DNA from: Halomonas sp.
GTDB taxonomy: Bacteria > Pseudomonadota > Gammaproteobacteria > Pseudomonadales > Halomonadaceae
Reading direction: 5' to 3'
Assembly (NCBI GenBank): GCA_007116835.1
Contig: SKHS01000182.1
Coordinates: 1 to 11,478, forward strand
DNA length: 11,478 nt
Shown: in pieces, positions 6,984 to 11,478 of the stretch
Position numbering within the stretch: position 1 is the stretch's first letter
Layout: the number at the start of each line of letters is the position of its first letter
The notes under the pieces: generated by a model
What the model was told of the DNA's origin: nothing
Seen by the model: only the letters and a program-made list of their open reading frames with translations
Database searches by the model: none
Position numbers and translations under genes: made by a program

Positions 6984-8620
6984 TGACCATCCTCTGGTGA
7001 AATCGCAGACAGCGCTCTAGACTCGCGCGCTTTGGTAAAGTAGCTATTCAGAAATTCACTGAAGCTCACTTGGTCGGCCGCTTCGATATCGTGCTGCTGC
7101 TGATGCGAGGTTTCAATCAACTGAGCAAGCAGGGCTTCCCGAGACCGCAGCATTGGTGTGGATTTAAGCTTATCTGCTTGCTCTTGAGCTAAGTGCAAGA
7201 GCATATCGCTTAGCGAACCATTGCCAGCTTCTAGGTGCGCTAGCACCTGCGCCGACGGCGTTAGCGATGGGTCTTTAAGACGCGGCGCTAACGCCGCTAG
7301 CGCGGCGGCGTGGGGCGCTTGCTCTTCTACGGCATCCAGTAGGCGCGCCACGTCGGCCATTTCAGCAAAAATGTGCTCACCCCATTCACAAACGGTGGTG
7401 TTTTTGCCGTTATGCACCAAATGAAGCGCCGGGTCGCGACCACGCTCAACGACTAAGCGGCGGTTGTCATCTAAGCGATCGCACTCTTCGTCTGAAATCC
7501 ACGGACTATCGCTAAGCAGGCACCACATCAAAAACGTATCTACAAAACGCATCTGAGTTTCAGTGACGCCCAGCGGGTCGAATGGATTAAGATCCAAACA
7601 GCGCACTTCGATGTATTCCACGCCGCGTGCTTCAAGGGCCTGACTAGGTGTTTCATTATGCTTGGCAACGCGCTTGGGGCGAATATCGCTGTAGTATTCG
7701 TTTTCGATTTGCAGAATATTGGCATTCAGCTGCTGCCAATCGTCACCGTTCTTTACGCCCAGCTTTTCGTAGTCGGGCCACGGCGTTGAAATGGCGTGAC
7801 GCAGGGTGTTGACGTAGTTCGACAACGAGTTAAAGCAGATTTTCAGCTGCGACTGCACTTTGTTCTGATAGCCTAAGTCCGACATGCGTAGCGTCGTCGC
7901 ATAGGGAGCGTAATAGGTGTCATCACTGAGCGTCTGTAGCTTGGCGGGCACTTTACCGGTCGGCAGGAAGCTTTTATCGATGGCCGGTGATGCGCCGAAT
8001 AGATAAAGCAGCAGCCAGCTATGACGACGGAAGTGCCGAATCATGCCGAAGTAGCGCGTAGAGCGGTAGTCGTTAAAGGGGATATTGGTGGCTTTTTCCA
8101 GCTCGCGCAGGGCGTGCCACATATCATCCGGTAGCGATACGTTGTAGTGCACACCAGCAATGGCTTGCATGATACGCCCATAGCGCACATCCAACCCTTT
8201 ACGATACACATGCTTCATGGTGCCGACATTGGAGCTGCCGTAATCAGCAATCGGTATGCTGTCATTACCGGAAAGCCGAGACGGCATACTACCCGGCCAG
8301 ATCCATTCGTTTTCCAAGTGATGGTAGGTAAACGTGTGCAGGTCGGATAAAAACGCTAGCGCTTCTTTAGGCTCTGAGTACACCGGCGTGATGTATTCAA
8401 GCAACGCTTCGGAGTAGTCGGTGGTGATGTGGGGATGGGTGAGCTTTGAACCCAACGCCTGCGGATGTGGTGTTTGCGCAATATGGCCGCCGGCATCAAC
8501 GCGCAGCCCCTCTTTTTCCAACCCGCGGCGCAGGCGACCCAACCGCCCTAAGCGCGCACTGGGTAATAGGCGCTCAACTTGGGCAGTGAGCGAAGTTGGC
8601 ACAGTGAGTGGTTCAGACAA
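6980..8620 (-). CDS. gshA: Glutamate-cysteine ligase
   Basis: ATP-dependent ligase joining glutamate and cysteine to gamma-glutamylcysteine, the first and usually rate-limiting step of glutathione synthesis in the cytoplasm. It is of the E. coli (proteobacterial class 1) type. It has the block LTHPHITTDYSEALLEYITP (about residues 61-80), then FLSDLHTFTYHHLENEWIWP and MPSRL, GLDVRYGRIMQAIAGVHYNV, the RHFRRHSWLLLYLFGASPA region, and EVRCLDLNPFDPLGV. Length is 546 aa against about 518 in E. coli. I chose TTG at 8620 because AAGGAG (8634-8629) is 8 nt upstream. The alternative GTG at 8629 overlaps that ribosome-binding site and would add only three residues. Its stop overlaps the dsbB start by 4 bp. 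It lies 141 bp after tex, with a structured leader between. gshB is not in the window. Confidence 0.96.
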   Translation of the reverse strand: MSEPLTVPTSLTAQVERLLPSARLGRLGRLRRGLEKEGLRVDAGGHIAQTPHPQALGSKLTHPHITTDYSEALLEYITPVYSEPKEALAFLSDLHTFTYHHLENEWIWPGSMPSRLSGNDSIPIADYGSSNVGTMKHVYRKGLDVRYGRIMQAIAGVHYNVSLPDDMWHALRELEKATNIPFNDYRSTRYFGMIRHFRRHSWLLLYLFGASPAIDKSFLPTGKVPAKLQTLSDDTYYAPYATTLRMSDLGYQNKVQSQLKICFNSLSNYVNTLRHAISTPWPDYEKLGVKNGDDWQQLNANILQIENEYYSDIRPKRVAKHNETPSQALEARGVEYIEVRCLDLNPFDPLGVTETQMRFVDTFLMWCLLSDSPWISDEECDRLDDNRRLVVERGRDPALHLVHNGKNTTVCEWGEHIFAEMADVARLLDAVEEQAPHAAALAALAPRLKDPSLTPSAQVLAHLEAGNGSLSDMLLHLAQEQADKLKSTPMLRSREALLAQLIETSHQQQHDIEAADQVSFSEFLNSYFTKARESRALSAISPEDGQ

Positions 8621-8640
8621 GGTGAACACTCCTTGTTAGT

Positions 8641-8663
8641 AAGGCCTGCTGAAAGCAGGCCTT
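8641..8663 (-). promoter_or_regulatory. Perfect hairpin just before the gshA ribosome-binding site
   Basis: A 10-bp perfect stem, AAGGCCTGCT with AGCAGGCCTT, closes a 3-nt loop and ends 6 nt before AAGGAG. There is no U tract after it on the minus strand, so it is not a classic terminator. Its 5' side and loop contain CCTGCTTTC, repeated exactly in the upstream hairpin, which permits an alternative fold. It may end tex transcripts or regulate gshA translation. Confidence 0.55.
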
Positions 8664-8697
8664 GTTGAAATCAGCTGGCATCGCCATGTGGTTAATT

Positions 8698-8724
8698 CTG
8701 CTTTCTACTAAGGATAGAAAGCAG
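8698..8724 (-). promoter_or_regulatory. Perfect hairpin downstream of tex
   Basis: CTGCTTTCTA and TAGAAAGCAG form a 10-bp perfect stem with a 7-nt loop, starting about 38 nt after the tex stop. AATTAACC follows rather than a U run, so termination is possible but weakly supported. Its 3' arm could pair instead with eight bases in the next hairpin. Confidence 0.5.
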
Positions 8725-8752
8725 GATATGGCGGCAACCGTTAAATATTCAA
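8723..8752 (-). promoter_or_regulatory. Candidate promoter for gshA-dsbB
   Basis: On the minus strand TTGAAT (8752-8747) and TATCCT (8728-8723) are 18 bp apart, each matching 4 of 6 sigma-70 positions. Transcription would begin near 8716, inside the first hairpin, giving a leader of about 95 nt before gshA. The call is by eye and tentative. Confidence 0.3.
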
Positions 8753-8761
8753 GACACGCGA

Positions 8762-11116
8762 CTATTTGCCCTGCTTTGCTTTGAGCAGTGCTGCGCCAAG
8801 TGCTCCCATGGCTGCAGGTGCTTCACTGGGCTTTCCAGCCTGACGCTGACTGCCTTGTCGATGGTTGCGCGGCGGCTTGCGGGGTTCGCTGTTAGTCGCG
8901 GCACCGGTGTTTTGCCCCTGCTCTGGTTCGTCGTCAAGGCGCATGGAAAGCCCTACTCGCTTGCGGGGGATATCCACGCTCATCACTTTCACGCTAACGA
9001 TGTCACCTGCTTTCACAACGCTACGCGGATCATCAATAAAGCGATCTGACAACGCCGAAATATGCACGAGCCCATCTTGGTGAACACCCACATCGACGAA
9101 AGCACCAAAGTGGGTCACGTTAGTCACCGTCCCTTCCAGCACCATGCCTAATGTCAGGTCTTTCAGTGTTTCGACACCTTCGCGGAATTCCGCTGCTTTA
9201 AACTCAGGGCGCGGATCACGGCCTGGCTTATCCAGCTCGTTGAGAATATCGCTAATCGTGGGTACACCAAAACGTTCATCGGCGAAGTCGGCAGGCTTAA
9301 GCGCTTTTAGCGTCGCACTATCGCCAATCAAGCCTTTAACATCGCGGCTATTCTGCTTTGCAATGCGCTCTACCAACGTATACGCCTCTGGGTGAACGGC
9401 ACTGGCATCCAGGGGGTTTTCGGCGTTACTAATGCGTAAGAAACCAGCACACTGCTCAAAGGTTTTTGGCCCGAGGCGGCTAACGTCCAACAACTCTTTG
9501 CGGCTTTTGAAGGCACCTTGAACGTTGCGCTGGGCAACAATATTTTCAGCAATGGCCGCACTTAGCCCCGCAACGCGGGAAAGCAGCGCGCTGGAAGCGG
9601 TATTGAGATCCACACCGACCGCGTTAACACAGTCTTCAATCACTGTTTCCAAGCTACGCGATAGCTGTACTTGAGAAACGTCGTGTTGATATTGGCCTAC
9701 GCCAATAGATTTAGGCTCAATCTTCACCAGCTCTGCCAGCGGGTCTTGCAGGCGACGGGCAATCGAGACAGCGCCCCGCACGGTGACATCAAGATCTGGC
9801 AACTCGCGAGAGGCGTATTCCGACGCTGAGTAAACCGAAGCACCTGCCTCAGACACCATCACTTTACTTAACCGGTGTTCGGGTGCTAGTGCTTTCAGCA
9901 GATCGCCCGCCAGCTTGTCCGTTTCACGGCTGGCGGTACCATTGCCCACGGCTATCAACTGAACGCCATGCTGTTTAACCAGTTTAGCGAGCACATTTAG
10001 CGATTCGTCCCAGCGATTTTGCGGCGCATGGGGGTAGATAGTGGCGTGGTCGATAAATTGACCGGTCGCATCCACCACCGCGATTTTGCAGCCGGTTCTT
10101 AAACCGGGATCAATCGCTAACGTGACTTTTTGCCCAGCTGGCGCTGCCAGCAAAAGATCTTTCAGGTTGGCGGCAAATACGTCGATAGCGGTTAGCTCTG
10201 CTTGCTCACGTAGGCGACCTAGTAACTCGGTTTCAAGCGCGGTGTAGAGTTTCACCCGCCATGTCCAGCGCACGACTTCACCCAACCATTTATCGGCGGG
10301 GCGGCCTTCATCACTAATCCCTACTTGCTTGGCAATGGCAACTTGGGCCGGGTGAACCGGCGCATCCTCTTCGCCAGGCAGACGAATTGCCAAACTTAAA
10401 GTGCCTTCGTTGCGGCCACGGAACATCGCCAGTGCACGGTGCGAGGGCACTTTAGCAAGCTTTTCGTCATGCTCGAAGTAATCAGAGAACTTCGCGCCCT
10501 CTTGCTGTTTGCCATCGAGCACGCGGGCGCTTAGCTCGCCCTCTTGCCATAATCGCTCACGAAGACGGCCGATCAGTTCAGGGTCTTCAGCAAAGCGCTC
10601 CATGAGAATTTGCTTAGCACCATCCAACGCGGCTTTGGCATCCTCAATGGCTGGAATATCGCCTTCTGCCGGGCGTAGGTACTGCGCTGCTTCGCTTTCA
10701 GGGTTAAGCGCAGGGTTGGCCAGCAGGGCTTCCGCCAGTGGCTCTAGCCCCGCTTCGCGGGCAATTTGGGCTTTGGTGCGGCGCTTTTTCTTAAACGGTA
10801 GGTATAGGTCTTCTAGGCGTTGCTTGGTTTCGGCTGCCTGAATCGTCGCCTGTAGTGTGGCATCTAGCTTGCCTTGCTCATCAATTGCCGAGAGCACGAC
10901 GTCGCGACGCTCTTCTAACTCGCGTAAATAGCGCAGTCGCTCATCAAGCTGGCGCAGTTGAATATCGTCAAGGGCTCCCGTTACTTCTTTACGGTAACGG
11001 GCAATAAATGGCACGGTAGCGCCACCATCCAGAAGCTCTACCGTGGCGGAGACCTGTTCAGGTCGTACGTTTAGCTCATTGGCTAAGCGTAAAATAATGC
11101 GTTGTTTGACATCCAT
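8762..11116 (-). CDS. tex: Tex, S1-domain transcription accessory protein
   Basis: Conserved cytoplasmic nucleic-acid-binding protein (Tex family, related to eukaryotic Spt6). It is linked to transcription and toxin gene expression, but its exact role is not settled. The 784-aa product is near the usual length of about 770-785. In order it shows the N-terminal helical block (VPFIARYRKEVTGALDDIQL, about 35-54) and a YqgF/RNase H-like domain beginning at about 330 with AIDPGLRTG. Helix-hairpin-helix repeats follow at about 502-562 (LNTASSALLSRVAGL, then RLGPKTFEQCAGFLRI). The S1 RNA-binding domain at about 654-727 contains THFGAFVDVGVHQDGLVHIS. The tail is a low-complexity basic segment rich in Gln, Pro, Arg and Lys. 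I prefer ATG 11116, which gives MDVKQRI, over an in-frame TTG at 11125. Neither has a good Shine-Dalgarno sequence, so the start is uncertain by three residues. Confidence 0.96.
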   Translation of the reverse strand: MDVKQRIILRLANELNVRPEQVSATVELLDGGATVPFIARYRKEVTGALDDIQLRQLDERLRYLRELEERRDVVLSAIDEQGKLDATLQATIQAAETKQRLEDLYLPFKKKRRTKAQIAREAGLEPLAEALLANPALNPESEAAQYLRPAEGDIPAIEDAKAALDGAKQILMERFAEDPELIGRLRERLWQEGELSARVLDGKQQEGAKFSDYFEHDEKLAKVPSHRALAMFRGRNEGTLSLAIRLPGEEDAPVHPAQVAIAKQVGISDEGRPADKWLGEVVRWTWRVKLYTALETELLGRLREQAELTAIDVFAANLKDLLLAAPAGQKVTLAIDPGLRTGCKIAVVDATGQFIDHATIYPHAPQNRWDESLNVLAKLVKQHGVQLIAVGNGTASRETDKLAGDLLKALAPEHRLSKVMVSEAGASVYSASEYASRELPDLDVTVRGAVSIARRLQDPLAELVKIEPKSIGVGQYQHDVSQVQLSRSLETVIEDCVNAVGVDLNTASSALLSRVAGLSAAIAENIVAQRNVQGAFKSRKELLDVSRLGPKTFEQCAGFLRISNAENPLDASAVHPEAYTLVERIAKQNSRDVKGLIGDSATLKALKPADFADERFGVPTISDILNELDKPGRDPRPEFKAAEFREGVETLKDLTLGMVLEGTVTNVTHFGAFVDVGVHQDGLVHISALSDRFIDDPRSVVKAGDIVSVKVMSVDIPRKRVGLSMRLDDEPEQGQNTGAATNSEPRKPPRNHRQGSQRQAGKPSEAPAAMGALGAALLKAKQGK

Positions 11117-11203
11117 AACGTGCAACTAACTCATGCAGCATTCGAGGTGCCGACACGGTACCACAATCGCTCGGTACTGGCATGAATTGACCGCGCTGGA
11201 AAG

Positions 11204-11240
11204 TCGCCCTCGCAGGGTCGCTTCGCTCACCACGCGCTAC
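11204..11240 (-). repeat. REP-like repeat unit B3 (diverged)
   Basis: The minus strand starts GTAGCGCGTGGTGAGCGAAG and continues into a GC-rich imperfect hairpin around CCCTGCGAGGG. It resembles B1 and B2 over the first half and is clearly more diverged. Its GTAGC end faces that of A4 across a 30-bp spacer. It lies in the 214-bp gap between msrB and tex. The rest of that gap should hold the tex promoter, but I could not pick one out confidently. Confidence 0.55.
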
Positions 11241-11270
11241 CGCACCACTGAGTTTAAGGGTGGCATCCCT

Positions 11271-11329
11271 GTAGCGCGGTGTAACGCGTCTTGCGAGAAA
11301 CGAGAAAACGCGGCACCCGCGGATGGTGT
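11271..11329 (+). repeat. REP-like repeat unit A4
   Basis: Starts GTAGCGCGGTGTAACGCGTC and matches A3 at 49 of 59 positions. It ends one base before the msrB stop codon (11331-11333), repeating the pattern at A3, which abuts the permease stop. Confidence 0.75.
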
Positions 11330-11330
11330 C

Positions 11331-11478
11331 TTATACAGGCACAAACCGCAGCGCGGCACCGTTGTTGCACCAGCGTAAGCCGGTGGGTTCTGGGCCGTCA
11401 CCAAATACATGGCCTTGGTGGCCGCCACAGCGGGCGCAGTGGTATTCGGTACGAGGCCATATCATTTTAAAATCTAGC
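11331..11478 (-). CDS. msrB: Peptide-methionine (R)-S-oxide reductase, C-terminal part
   Basis: The last 48 codons of an MsrB gene run off the right edge of the window. MsrB reduces methionine-R-sulfoxide in proteins, usually with thioredoxin as electron donor. The visible part has the second zinc-binding pair in CARCGGHQGHVFGDGPEP, then PTGLRWCNNGAALRFVPV and the stop. The Cys in RWCNNG is the catalytic cysteine of the family, whose usual form is RYCxN. Length agrees with the end of MsrB proteins. The frame was read directly from the reverse complement; a longer open frame overlapping it in another frame is a shadow. No terminator separates it from tex, only repeats, so it could be transcribed into tex or end in the repeat region. 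Confidence 0.88.
   Translation of the reverse strand, partial: LDFKMIWPRTEYHCARCGGHQGHVFGDGPEPTGLRWCNNGAALRFVPV

Noticed and set aside
1..11329. Possible CRISPR array
   Set aside because: Repeats are few, diverged, in opposing orientations and spread over separate loci; no regular repeat-spacer array and no cas genes.
11237..11428. Minus-strand 63-codon frame with an ATG near the right edge
   Set aside because: It is out of frame with MsrB, whose C-terminal motifs are read in the adjacent frame ending at 11331.

Overview
The window looks like chromosomal housekeeping DNA from a moderately GC-rich gammaproteobacterium, most plausibly a member of the Halomonadaceae. That placement is inferred from gene content only: an Rsd/AlgQ regulator next to dsbB (as around algQ in Pseudomonas), an E. 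coli-type gshA, tex, and a 324-aa malate dehydrogenase of the cytosolic-like type. No search was run.

Layout. Positions 1-205 hold repeats, followed by a strong intrinsic terminator (212-242) for malate dehydrogenase (mdh, minus strand, 307-1281). A 281-bp divergent region (1282-1562) separates mdh from a plus-strand RND efflux pair: a membrane-fusion protein (1563-2660) overlapping its inner-membrane permease (2644-5721). The permease ends against a convergent block: rsd (5861-6349), dsbB (6483-6983), gshA (6980-8620) and tex (8762-11116), all on the minus strand. At the right edge lies the 3' end of a methionine sulfoxide reductase gene, msrB (11331 to past the edge), also minus strand and probably upstream of tex.

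How the genes relate. mdh is a TCA-cycle enzyme. The RND pair would be an envelope efflux pump; no outer-membrane channel or regulator gene is in view. The minus-strand block is rich in thiol redox functions: MsrB repairs oxidised methionine, GshA starts glutathione synthesis, and DsbB reoxidises the periplasmic disulfide machinery. gshA and dsbB share a 4-bp stop/start overlap. Tex and Rsd act on transcription.

The most notable non-coding feature is a REP/BIME-like composite repeat found at three intergenic places (about 1-204, 5726-5866 and 11204-11329). Each has an A-type unit and a B-type unit head to head, both beginning GTAGC. The gshA leader carries two perfect hairpins whose arms allow an attenuator-like alternative fold. 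The permease lacks two of the classical AcrB proton-relay residues. I saw no CRISPR, insertion sequence, phage gene, tRNA or rRNA, and no clear new defence or biosynthetic system.
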